Shown in pieces: positions 36,060 to 44,025 of a stretch of 44,025 bases of DNA. The number at the start of each line of letters is the position of its first letter. Position 1 is the stretch's first letter. The position numbers were made by a program, and so were the translations under genes. Under the pieces are notes generated by a model. It was not told the DNA's origin and did no database searches. It saw only the letters and a program-made list of their open reading frames with translations. The stretch comes from Candidatus Nitrosocosmicus sp. GTDB taxonomy: Archaea; Thermoproteota; Nitrososphaeria; Nitrososphaerales; Nitrososphaeraceae. Location: contig JAICXY010000018.1 in the NCBI GenBank assembly GCA_025934495.1, positions 1-44,025 on the forward strand. Reading direction: 5' to 3'.

Positions 36060-36275
36060 GTTCAGCATGTGAAATGGTTAGTGCAAAACCCGAACCCTAC
36101 TGCAATCAAATAAGCTTGGTCATAATTCAATTCCTCTAACCCTTGGTTGGATAGTATCTATAAAGATATCTGCATTTGGTCGATCTTATAGGATTAGTCG
36201 CGATAAAATAAAGATCATGTAAGCAATAGCAATCTTATACTTATGCTCATTCATATAGTCTAGTACCTTCACCAT
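36060..36275 (-). pseudogene. Decayed membrane-protein-like remnant
   Basis: The 35830-36747 interval is mostly non-coding. Within it, minus-strand pieces read MVKVLDYMNEHKYKIAIAYMIFILSRL, then in another frame RPNADIFIDTIQPRVRGIEL, then AYLIAVGFGFCTNHF. The helix, the PRVRG loop and the next helix loosely recall an MFS transporter. This is a weak resemblance only. Confidence 0.22.
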
Positions 36276-36747
36276 TGTTATACATAACTATTGCAATGGA
36301 GGAGAAGGAGTCTCATCGTTAACGTGACATTAGAACATTTAGAAATCCCTGTATCACATACCCTATAAAATCAGTATATTCTATATAGGTCCGTTTTTTC
36401 TATTCTAGATAGTATCTTATATTCTATGTTCTAAATGTTCTATATATTATAAGTATAATATTCATTGTATTTATTATATTTATTGATGATTATAGCAATT
36501 AAGTATGCATTTAATAAGGTTTATCAATAATAATAACGATATTCATTATTTCTTCTAGAACATCATATGTTCTGGATGGTCTATTAGCATTATTCTTCTA
36601 GCAATTCGAGTCTTATTTTAGAAATAGGTTTATATGAAGGCGACTATGTCAATGGTTTATCCTTAAATAGTGTATACACCCACTGTAAAAGTAAAAATAA
36701 CATAACTGCTTATTAGGATTAGGTATGTATAGTTGTATGTAATATAA
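36276..36747. other. Long leader region with palindromes upstream of the zinc-ribbon gene
   Basis: Very AT-rich. Contains AGAACAT-CAT-ATGTTCT (36557-36573), a perfect interrupted palindrome, and TTCTA/ATGTTCTA direct repeats around 36415-36445. These could be protein-binding sites for the downstream genes. I see no coding frame. Confidence 0.35.
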
Positions 36748-36895
36748 GTGTCAGCATTAACATGCCACCGTTGTAACAACACCTGGAAATACAAAGGAAC
36801 CAACCCCTATTGTGCCAACTGTTCTAGATGCCAATCAACATTTTTATAAAAAAGTCATCCCTTATTCCGATAGAAAGCACCAGTTCAAACTATAA
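36748..36895 (+). pseudogene. Small zinc-ribbon protein, frameshifted
   Basis: The frame from a GTG at 36748 reads SALTCHRCNNTWKYKGTNPY followed by CANCSRCQSTF, with four cysteines as two CxxC pairs, stopping at 36849. One base out of register, the sequence continues KKVIPYSDRKHQFKL to a stop at 36895. The two halves read as one protein of about 48 residues interrupted by a single +1 shift in a run of T (36841-36845). Either the gene is broken, the sequence has an error, or the short form is the real product. Confidence 0.4.
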
Positions 36896-36917
36896 TAAAA
36901 GGAGTGATACAAACTAG

Positions 36918-37595
36918 TTGACATACGAAAAATCTAATGACGAAGTAATTTCTTCACTATTTCAAGATGCAATAGTCAAACTTGATAAGGTAGAATTCCA
37001 AGCCAAAGAATCAAAGAAACAGATTATTATTGATCTGGCAAAAGAACTTGAGAGAAAGATTCCAGAAGATACCGTATGCATTGAAATTGTTAACCAATTG
37101 CGTGGTCAAACATCTGAACGTTTCATACGGGAATGTCTGGATGAGATATACAAACAAAAAGTTCGTGTAGACAATGCAAAAAAACAAAAGTACCAAAGAA
37201 TACAAGAGGAAGCAGATAAAGTCAGTGGCAAGTTAGCGGCGGTAACACCGCTAAATCAAGAAGATGAAGAAGATAATAATGAGAACAACAAAAAAGTTAT
37301 CATACGTGATATAGATGGCAGAATGTCTATTCAAGATGATGAAGGAGACGAAGAACAACCACAATCTGCAACAACAACAACTATCGATATGTCTTCTATA
37401 AGAGACAAAACTTTTGCTTCCATATCATATCTGCAACAACAAGAACAAGAACAATTAAAAGAGCATGATAACAACGAGTTCGAAGAAAGTTCAACATACA
37501 AAGAAGAGATGTATGATGAAAATCATATCGAGACTGAAAAATCAAGTCAATTAATTACTAATCCAGAAAATGAGATGGGTAGAAGAGGTATCTGA
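36918..37595 (+). CDS. Acidic hypothetical protein (N-terminal part, frameshifted)
   Basis: A 225-residue protein from a TTG at 36918. The N-terminal ~95 residues are helical and ordered (ISSLFQDAIVKLDKVEFQAKE, IIIDLAKELERKI, IVNQLRGQTSERFIRECLDEIY). The rest is highly acidic low-complexity sequence rich in Glu, Asp, Asn and Gln. Near 37570 the reading frame should shift by one to reach the conserved-looking segment in the next entry. The function is unknown; the pattern looks like a lineage-specific protein with a disordered middle. Confidence 0.6.
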   Translation: MTYEKSNDEVISSLFQDAIVKLDKVEFQAKESKKQIIIDLAKELERKIPEDTVCIEIVNQLRGQTSERFIRECLDEIYKQKVRVDNAKKQKYQRIQEEADKVSGKLAAVTPLNQEDEEDNNENNKKVIIRDIDGRMSIQDDEGDEEQPQSATTTTIDMSSIRDKTFASISYLQQQEQEQLKEHDNNEFEESSTYKEEMYDENHIETEKSSQLITNPENEMGRRGI

Positions 37596-37776
37596 ATCTA
37601 CACATGAAAACGATTTCTTACCTTTTGAATTTTCTATGATATATAGAGAATTACAAAATCATTTGACTCTATTGTATTCAAAGATAGGCAAACATGGAAA
37701 AGTATGGTTTTCTGGCAAAATTAATAAAAAGACAGGAGCAGTCATTTCCTCAAACCTTGGTAGAATTAATCAATAA
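37570..37776 (+). CDS. C-terminal domain of the preceding protein, in the +1 frame
   Basis: A 68-codon frame overlapping the end of the 36918 gene. It holds NDFLPFEFSMIYRELQNHLTLLY, KIGKHGKVWFSGKINKKTGAV and ISSNLGRINQ, an ordered beta-rich end that looks like the natural C-terminus of the acidic protein. No good start codon context is seen for independent translation. Either one frameshift splits the gene or two overlapping proteins are made. Confidence 0.5.
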   Translation: MRWVEEVSESTHENDFLPFEFSMIYRELQNHLTLLYSKIGKHGKVWFSGKINKKTGAVISSNLGRINQ

Positions 37777-38507
37777 TACCACAACATCAGCGGCAACAGC
37801 AACAGCAGCAGCAGTAATCAGTTGACAATATCATATTGTTAACAATATAGAGGAGAGAAAAAGATGATTAATTACCAAATAATTAATTATATTTTGCCGC
37901 TTTTCTAATTGCTTTTATAAATACTTGAACACCATTTTAATCGAATCTTCTTTATGATCCAGCCTTATCAAAAATCTATAAAGACCTACAGATTATCGAT
38001 TTTGAATTATATACAGCACTGTTAATGTCATATTAATAGATCAACAAACCCCTATTAATATCATAAAGCATGAATAATAACACTGTACATTGTTTCGATA
38101 AGGACATGATGAAATCCATATTACGATTCCACAATCATTGAACAGTAGTAATATTTATGTCCTGATTCATTAAATCACAGTAAGTAAATCTGTCTTACGT
38201 CCTTTCTTATATTCGAAATCCACTATAGATATATTATGGGAAATTAATTCCAGTTTTGTATCTCTTGTATATATTGATTATTTATGTCCATCATCAAGTA
38301 CTCCCTGACCTAATTATAAATTATTTGAATAACAGAACTGGGCTTAACCTCTCCTTTTGAATATTGTATCATATGGATATCTACAATCTATCAAGGTTTT
38401 TATGAATCGAGGATTCGATATGACAAATATTATCAGACTATACTATCTGAGACATGGTCATAATTCAAGTTATCTCCTGATACATTTCATAATCTTAAAG
38501 CTAATAC
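37777..38507. other. Long intergenic region with CAG repeats and a palindrome
   Basis: Begins with a CAGCAACAGCAACAGCAGC-type triplet run. ATATTGTTAACAATAT (37833-37848) is a perfect 16-bp palindrome, followed by AGGAG and a 14-codon frame too short to call. The remainder to 38507 shows no coding signal. Confidence 0.35.
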
Positions 38508-39518
38508 TTGAGATATGATTTTGAGAAACACTGTCCCAAAGATTGGCTTGATAGAATAAAAGAATCTACCCTTTTATGTTCTGTATCTAGTAGGTTGTAT
38601 ACCATGGCCTACTGCACCAAGGAGGAAAGGTGGTAGACCACATGTATATTCTCCAACAACTGTAATTGTGAGATGTTTTGTTGTGAGGTTATGATGGTTT
38701 AGAATCGATTCAAACAATACCTTACATACTTTTCTTATTATGGACTGCTGTCAGTATACCCATAAACTAGCAATAGCCTGTGGTTTAGTATCCATTCCAT
38801 GCAGTAGACGAACATTTGATAGGCGTTTGAAGACTATTTCTACTACAAATATAAAAGAAAGGATATCAACAATGGGATATCTGTTTATTACAAACGCCCT
38901 AGCAGGTCCTTCTATAACCGCAATAGATAGTAATCTGCTAAAAGCAAAGGATCATGTATGGCATAAATCATCCATGAAAAAAGGTATAGTACCATGCCCT
39001 GGCATAGATACAGACGCAAGATGGTGGGGATATAGTCATACCAAGAAATGGATTTTCGGATATAAACTACATCTAACATGTACACCAGGTAAGATTATAG
39101 TACATTTAACTGCAGAAGTTACTACTGCTAATGTTCAAGATAACAAGATGTATGCATGTTCCTTTAACTTCTTCTTCTTCTTCTTCGGTATTCTCTTTAC
39201 CATCTGTATTGTACATGATAGCTGATCCAGGCCATGACGATAAGAAACTGTATCGACATAGCAAGAAGGTATTGAGAATAGATCTAGTTTGCCCTGTTGA
39301 ACGATACGAAAATACTCCCAAAAAGAGGCTTGAACTTATGCTTTTATCAATCGGCATTGGAACAATCTATCTACAGCCGAAGGAGAAGAATATCGATAGA
39401 GCCATTGATGTAACATATCAAATCAGTTTTTAGGACGGACCCATTGCGAGCACGAGGATATCATGCGGTATCTACAACTGTACTCTTATCAGTTTTATTA
39501 TATCAGCTAATAATATAG
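38508..39518 (+). pseudogene. Decayed DDE transposase
   Basis: Pieces in order: LRYDFEKHCPKDWLDRIKES (from 38508), PRRKGGRPHVYSPTTVIV, then a 161-codon frame (38740-39225) with CGLVSIPCSRRTFDRRLK, ITAIDSNLLKAKDHVWHKSS, GIDTDARWWGYSHTKKWIFGY and TAEVTTANVQDN. A TTC/CTT run near 39165-39188 marks a shift, after which VLYMIADPGHDDKKLY, KKVLRIDLVCPVERYEN and, one more shift later, DPLRARGYHAVSTTVLLSVLLYQLI follow. AIDSN and IADPGHDD fit DDE catalytic positions. Not functional. Confidence 0.7.
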
Positions 39519-39737
39519 TATAACTGTAAAACTAAAAAAATAAATCCAAAATCAATAAAATATATGCTTGGAACTATCTGATACGATGGTAAAGATAAAG
39601 ATAAATTATTTTGAATTATGACCATGTCTCAATTAATTAATAAATTAAATGGAAATCAGTAAATAAATAAATGTTCAATTGATATGACACTAGTAGATTT
39701 TATATCAAAATAAAACATCTTCATTCTACAGGTTTTT

Positions 39738-39751
39738 CAAGTTAACAGAGC
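39738..39751 (+). repeat. Isolated IS6-like terminal sequence
   Basis: AAGTTAACAGAGCC equals the end seen at copy B (9819-9832). No transposase remnant of that family is recognisable to its left, but it marks an old element boundary that truncates the gene fragment beginning here. Confidence 0.45.
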
Positions 39752-40061
39752 CCAGGCAAAAGTATAAATCATTTAATTATGGAGCAAAGTACTGTGGATC
39801 AGGTGCAGATATAATTGATACCTACAGACATAGCTCAAAATATTTGAGTCATTCATACCTCTATCAACATGGATTTGACAAGGCAACATTAACGGACTGT
39901 TCCAAAACATTATCTACTCAAAACAATACCAGTCCAACTAAACCAACGCCAACAATAACCAAGAACAAGCAAATAATCAGAAAGTTACATGTGTAACAGT
40001 TTATGGCAATTGTGGTATATCTATTGGACAAGCACAAGATATAAACCAACAAAATTCATAG
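39752..40061 (+). pseudogene. Truncated and frameshifted gene fragment
   Basis: Frame 1 reads NYGAKYCGSGADIIDTYRHS, SHSYLYQHGFDKATLTDC and a Thr/Asn/Pro-rich stretch. A shift near 39940 leads to NANNNQEQANNQKVTCVTV and YGNCGISIGQAQDINQQNS, ending in TAG at 40059-40061. The 5' part ends against the IS terminal sequence, so the gene was probably cut by the element. It resembles an extracellular low-complexity protein with Cys pairs, but I cannot name it. Confidence 0.4.
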
Positions 40062-40239
40062 ATAGCATTTGATAATGGTAATGAGACAATGTATTAGTAT
40101 CAGGATTGATAAACTATAGAATAATAAACAGCATCGCTAAAAACGAATACAAAATCATATTATAAAGTATAAATTGTTTCTAATTATGCGAGAGATCTAA
40201 TGTATGCCTTATCTTAACACTTCAATCAAATCAAAATAG

Positions 40240-40249
40240 TTATATAATT
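40240..40249 (+). promoter_or_regulatory. TATA box of the sensor gene
   Basis: TTATATAATT lies about 27-35 bp before the TTG at 40275, so the promoter seems intact even though the protein appears truncated. Confidence 0.4.
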
Positions 40250-40274
40250 TGTTGTTTTTTCATGTTGCTATAAA

Positions 40275-41348
40275 TTGACAAAATCGACTGAGCCTAATGA
40301 GGAATTCTACAAAGAAGGAACTGAGGTAGTTGTTGGTGCTCAGGAAATTATTGAAAGAAATTTGGAATGTCTTTCCGACACAATTCACGAATGGAACAAC
40401 TATACCGACTCTATTGGTCCAATCATCTTCAGCAAGGTGGAAGAGGTCAAGAAAGCTTATGCCGAGGCACTCAAAAGAGGCGTTAGAATAAGAATAATAA
40501 CCGAGATTACCAAGGACAATATAGACCATTGTAGAGAGGGTATGAAATACGTTTCAGAGTTGCGGCACATGGATGGAATCTCTGGAACATTTGTGGTAAG
40601 CGACAAACACTATTTGAGCAACGCAATGTCCGAAAACATCGGAAGCTTTCAGTGTGTCCACAGCAACATAAGGTCTTTTGTGGAGCAACAGAAACATATT
40701 TTTGAGAACCTATGGAGTAACGCGATACCCGCCACAGAGAAAATCAAAGAGTTGGAAGACGTAAGTGTAGGATTCTATAAAGTGTTGCATTGTCAGGAGC
40801 AGGCAAGAAGCCTTTTTCTAGATCTGATAGAATCCTCAAGACAAGAGATTCTGATTCTCTTTTCTCTCTCAGACAGACTTTTGGAGTATGTCCATTCAGG
40901 AATGATTGAACTCTTGGTTAACGTTATTATGGAGAAAAAGGTGCAGGCTCGCATCCTACTTCCTGTAGATATCCAAAACTATTCGAATATACGCCTAAAG
41001 AAGAGATTGGAAACCGATTTGAATGACAAAGAGCATTTACAAAAGGACAAGATCAAAAACGGTGTAGCAGCAAGAAAGGGGAAGCTAACGCTAAAGGCAT
41101 TAGACAAAAACTACAAAAACCAGTATTTGAAAAAGACATCTTTTATTCTCATTGTAGACTCCAAAGTTTCTATGATTGGGGCAACATCTAAAGACCAAGA
41201 GAACGCAAAAGAAGATGACCTCAGGAATCGTCAACCTGTCGTTGTTGATAACCAAACCGAATATTACACCTATACGAACAGTGAAGGAGTAGTGTTATCA
41301 ACTACATCAATATTTGAAACGTTATGGGAAAATGCGATTTACATATAA
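40275..41348 (+). CDS. Sensor-domain protein lacking a histidine-kinase module
   Basis: A 357-residue protein with two related halves. Each has a phospholipase-D-like or sugar-sensor-like pattern: VKKAYAEALKRGVRIRIITEITKDN with GTFVVSDKHYL and IFENLWSNAIP in the first; LLVNVIMEKKVQARILLPVDI with FILIVDSKVSMIGA and SIFETLWENAI in the second. This arrangement is what I recall from the N-termini of thaumarchaeal sensor kinases, where SIFETLW is followed by a HisKA/HATPase core. Here the protein ends three residues later. Base composition is visibly richer in G+C than the surroundings, suggesting transfer from elsewhere. The start is TTG. Confidence 0.7.
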   Translation: MTKSTEPNEEFYKEGTEVVVGAQEIIERNLECLSDTIHEWNNYTDSIGPIIFSKVEEVKKAYAEALKRGVRIRIITEITKDNIDHCREGMKYVSELRHMDGISGTFVVSDKHYLSNAMSENIGSFQCVHSNIRSFVEQQKHIFENLWSNAIPATEKIKELEDVSVGFYKVLHCQEQARSLFLDLIESSRQEILILFSLSDRLLEYVHSGMIELLVNVIMEKKVQARILLPVDIQNYSNIRLKKRLETDLNDKEHLQKDKIKNGVAARKGKLTLKALDKNYKNQYLKKTSFILIVDSKVSMIGATSKDQENAKEDDLRNRQPVVVDNQTEYYTYTNSEGVVLSTTSIFETLWENAIYI

Positions 41349-41665
41349 TATTTTTCAAAGCGAATGCTTGAGAAAGTTTCTTCAATATCAAAAGATAGTG
41401 AACGCTGCTTTGAACTTCTGGTTTTGGGATTTTTTGCGCCGAATCTATCTCGCAATGCTTTGCTAACAGTTGTCTTATAGAAGATCCCATATGCTTCAGT
41501 TTCCTTCTTATTTTTCTTTAAAAGAATTAATATGACCACTTTTTCTTTCAACGTTTCCCCAATGCTTGAAATAGGAATAACTCCACTAGGATTATCTTTA
41601 AAAATGTCATTCCCATCTATACTATTCAGGTATAATTTTTGCAGCAACAAGTTTCCCTTTTTCAT
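41339..41665 (-). CDS. Hypothetical protein inside integrase debris
   Basis: A 108-residue frame with an ordered appearance: DNPSGVIPISSIGETLKEKVVILILLKKN, EAYGIFYKTTVSKALRDRFGAK and RSLSFDIEETFSSIRFEKYYM. It overlaps the end of the sensor gene by 10 bp and the integrase fragment at its 5' end, so the first ~20 residues may not be real. The ordered part suggests an independent small protein. I do not recognise it. Confidence 0.45.
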   Translation of the reverse strand: MKKGNLLLQKLYLNSIDGNDIFKDNPSGVIPISSIGETLKEKVVILILLKKNKKETEAYGIFYKTTVSKALRDRFGAKNPKTRSSKQRSLSFDIEETFSSIRFEKYYM

Positions 41666-41870
41666 CTTTCAATGGTATGATGTGCTTCCACTTTAGGTAC
41701 TTCCATGCACCAAGCCGTATACCAGAAGATATCATTGTATAGACAATAGGTTTTAGTCGTCTATCAGGATACGCCAGAAGCTTAATTATCTCCTCTACAG
41801 TAGGAATACGATCCTGTGCGGCATAAAGACCACTAGGGATTCCTTTTCTAATTTTTTCCCAATTATACAT
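41622..41870 (-). pseudogene. Tyrosine recombinase/integrase fragment
   Basis: An 82-residue piece: NWEKIRKGIPSGLYAAQDRIPTVEEI, LLAYPDRRLKPIVYTMISSGIRLGAWKYLKWKHI. The SGIRLGAW segment corresponds to the first catalytic Arg region of thaumarchaeal integrases. The remaining catalytic residues (HxxR and Tyr) are missing because the frame ends at 41622. It is a truncated mobile-element marker next to the sensor gene. Confidence 0.65.
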
Positions 41871-42059
41871 TTTATGAGCTCAAGAAATAGAACACATTCA
41901 CAAATTATAGGTTATGGATTGTACTTGTACTTTTTTTAGATTTACCTTTTAGGAACATTGCAAAAGAATTATCTTTTTTATACCTCGTTAAAATAAGTCA
42001 CGTTTCTATTTGGAATTAGATACAAAAATATAAACCACAGAAATTAAAAAAAGAATAAT

Positions 42060-42349
42060 GATGAATACATCATCGACGAAACTTCCATAAAATATTGATT
42101 ACATTCTGTTTCATCCAATGGTGGCAGATGGTACCTACAAGCTTGTCGTTTCGTATAATAAATCATTATATTCATTCCTCTTTTGAAAAAAGTGTAATTG
42201 AAAGGATAATGCAACATGTAAAAGATAGAACAGAATGCTTTGATGACTACATTCCTTGTAAAAGAAAATGAAATTGAAATATATGATAAATAGGTTGAAT
42301 TTGTTTGTAGATTTTCATAAAATTGAGTGGGATCTAAGTGAACAGAACC
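42060..42349 (+). mobile_element. Decayed IS6-like element with internal deletion
   Basis: Plus-strand pieces in order: DEYIIDETSIK (42060), a Ser-Asn-Gly-Gly-Arg-Trp-Tyr segment corresponding to the second catalytic Asp region, SSFEKSVIERIMQHVKDRTECFDDYIPCKRK, then NLFVDFHKIEWDLSEQN. Most of the middle is deleted and stops interrupt. The end AACAGAACC (42341-42349) resembles the shared terminus AACAGAGCC. Confidence 0.6.
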
Positions 42350-42483
42350 AATATAACCTAAGAATAATAGTTATGTAACAGGGCAAAAACATTTTTTTGT
42401 TTATCTTCGCAGAAAAAAATTATTTATTTGATAATGGTAATCAAAAATAAGTCTAGTAAATAACTTTTTGCACAGTCAAATTT

Positions 42484-44025
42484 TTATACTCCATCTATTA
42501 TAGAAATTGTTTTATCATTTGAATTAACTATGTAAACCATGTTGGTATTAGGATTTACAACTATCCACTTTGGTGAATTACCTACAGATATAGTACCCAC
42601 CAACTTATTTGTACTGCCATCTATAACCGAAACTGTATTGTCGGCTTGACTGGTCACATACACCATGTTAGTATTAGGATTTACGGCTATACCAACCGGA
42701 AATCCGCCTACAGATATAGTACCCACCAACTTATTTGTACTGCCATCTATAACCGAAACTGTATTGTTCTTTGTCTTGGTCACATACACCATGTTAGTAT
42801 TAGGATTTACGGCTATACCAACCGGAAATCCGCCTACAGATATAGTACCCACCAACTTATTTGTACTGCCATTTATAACCGAAACTGTATTGTTACCTTG
42901 ATTAGATATATATATCATATTTGTATTAGGATTTAATGTTATCATGGTAGGTTTTACGTTTAAAGATATAGATTTTATTAGTAGTTTTGTATCTTCATTT
43001 ATTACAAAAATAGATTGGGATCCTGAGTTTGTTATATAAGATATGTTATTATTTATATTTTGGATTATACTAATTGGAACCTTTCCTGTATGTACCGTAC
43101 CCACCAACTTATTTGTACTGCCATTTATAACCGAAACTGTATTGTTACCTTGATTAGATATATATATCATATTTGTTTTGAAATTTACAAATATAATATG
43201 ATGCGTGTCATCATTATTTCCTAAATACTGATTAGTACTACCATTTATAACCGAAACTGTTTGAATCAATTTATTTGTACTGCCATCTATAACCGAAACT
43301 GTGTTATTTTGATTAGCTACGTACACTAAGTTTTTGTCTTGATTAACTGCTATATCGATAGGTTTAGTTCCATTTAGTGGTTTATGAAGTAACCATTTAA
43401 AGAAACTTACTTGGTTCTGATCTGAATTTGTTACATAAACTATGTTTGTTATAGGATCTAAAGATATTCTATTGGGACTCTTTCCGGCATGTATTGTATC
43501 GACTACTCTATTTGTACTGCCATTTATAATCGAAACTGCATTGTTATTTTGATTAGCTACGTATACAATATTTGTTTTAGGATCTAATGTTATGCTTATG
43601 GGGTTAGTATCAACAGGTACTGTATCCACCACATTATTTGTACTACCATCTATAACCGAAACTGTGTTATTATTATGATTAGCTACGTACACTAAGTTTT
43701 TGTCTTGATTAAATGCTATATCGATGGGTGAATTGCCTACATGTACCGTACTTACCACCTTATTTGTACTACCATTTATAACCGAAACTGTGTTACTATG
43801 CTGATTAGCTACGTACACTAAGTTTTTGTCTTGATTAACTGCTATATCGATGGGTGAATTGCCTACATGTACCGTACTTACCACCTTATTTGTACCACCA
43901 TCTATAACCGAAACTGTGTTACTATGCTGATTAGCTACGTATATCATATTTGTTTTAGGATTCTTCGGCGTGTCTGATGTAAATTTGCCTATATATATTG
44001 TATCCACCACATTATTTGTACTGCC
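42484..44025 (-). CDS. YVTN beta-propeller repeat protein, 5' end outside window
   Basis: At least 508 residues built of about 12 blades of ~42 residues, each with the pattern PxxIAVNPNTNMVYVxNQxxNTVSVIDGSTNK. This is the YVTN-type propeller of archaeal surface proteins. The frame continues past 44025 (reading GSTNN before the GTG at 44010), so the true start and any signal peptide are not seen. The blade around 43380-43450 is interrupted by an unrelated SFFKWLLHK stretch, and the next blades are degenerate. The protein ends exactly at a blade boundary (IISIIDGV-like), with no anchor. A surface or adhesion role is likely but inferred. Confidence 0.85.
   Translation of the reverse strand, partial: GSTNNVVDTIYIGKFTSDTPKNPKTNMIYVANQHSNTVSVIDGGTNKVVSTVHVGNSPIDIAVNQDKNLVYVANQHSNTVSVINGSTNKVVSTVHVGNSPIDIAFNQDKNLVYVANHNNNTVSVIDGSTNNVVDTVPVDTNPISITLDPKTNIVYVANQNNNAVSIINGSTNRVVDTIHAGKSPNRISLDPITNIVYVTNSDQNQVSFFKWLLHKPLNGTKPIDIAVNQDKNLVYVANQNNTVSVIDGSTNKLIQTVSVINGSTNQYLGNNDDTHHIIFVNFKTNMIYISNQGNNTVSVINGSTNKLVGTVHTGKVPISIIQNINNNISYITNSGSQSIFVINEDTKLLIKSISLNVKPTMITLNPNTNMIYISNQGNNTVSVINGSTNKLVGTISVGGFPVGIAVNPNTNMVYVTKTKNNTVSVIDGSTNKLVGTISVGGFPVGIAVNPNTNMVYVTSQADNTVSVIDGSTNKLVGTISVGNSPKWIVVNPNTNMVYIVNSNDKTISIIDGV
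42593..42844. repeat. Two near-identical 126-bp tandem repeats in the propeller gene
   Basis: Units start at 42593 and 42719 and differ mainly in a ~12-base stretch corresponding to the blade loop. A third, less similar unit follows at 42845. Another pair with the same 126-bp spacing starts near 43735 and 43861. Confidence 0.85.

Noticed and set aside
37790-37820. CAG-type triplet run as a functional repeat or CRISPR
   Set aside because: Simple-sequence run of a few units without spacers. No evenly spaced repeat-spacer pattern exists anywhere in the window.
34062-39518. Programmed +1 frameshifting shared by several genes
   Set aside because: Shift points lack a common slippery heptamer or stop context, one gene shifts in the other direction, and dead transposases are affected too; decay or sequencing error is simpler.
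42646-42936. Plus-strand frames with repeated HIHHVSIRIYGYTNRK
   Set aside because: Antisense of the propeller repeats; repetition reflects the tandem repeat, not a protein.

Overview
The window looks like a chromosome segment from a low-G+C ammonia-oxidising archaeon (Nitrososphaeria/Thaumarchaeota). The main evidence is a 4-hydroxybutyryl-CoA dehydratase of the 3-hydroxypropionate/4-hydroxybutyrate cycle. It is supported by a two-domain multicopper oxidase of the NirK-like type, an archaeal histone, prefoldin alpha, FtsY, ribosomal protein S17e, a type II GAPDH and a Dim2-like KH protein. Many genes start with TTG or GTG exactly where a leaderless transcript would begin, about 27 bp after a TATA-like box. 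The low G+C and abundant decayed insertion sequences would fit a soil group I.1b lineage such as Nitrosocosmicus. That genus-level guess is inference.

Left part (1-8021): a MntR-like regulator running off the left edge, a small Rieske ferredoxin, argF, ftsY, prefoldin alpha and a small unknown protein on the minus strand; type II GAPDH on plus; 4-hydroxybutyryl-CoA dehydratase on minus. From 8022 to 9909 there are no intact genes, only two decayed copies of one IS6-like transposon in tandem.

Middle part (9910-29101) is dense housekeeping territory. It holds a three-gene operon of unknown function, mtnP-apt (methylthioadenosine to adenine to AMP), rlmE, trpG-trpD, a PfkB kinase divergent from ubiX, the KH protein, rps17e with a MoaD-like protein, TatD, histone, an intron-containing tRNA-Cys, a DUF309 protein, the copper oxidase, sucC-sucD, a DUF424 protein, pyrF and guaA.

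Right part (29102-44025) is accessory and decaying. It has opposed fragments of one transposase type, an IS5-family element with recognisable ends next to mptE, and a receiver/thioredoxin-reductase-like fusion broken by one frameshift. It also has two small host genes with similar frameshifts, another dead transposase, a gene fragment, a sensor protein lacking its expected kinase, integrase debris and a YVTN beta-propeller protein running off the right edge. No CRISPR array, rRNA or complete active mobile element was seen. The best leads for something new are the receiver-thioredoxin reductase fusion lacking the redox CxxC, the FtsY with its charged domain moved to the C-terminus, and the unassigned three-gene operon at 9910-11048. 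None amounts to a demonstrated new system.
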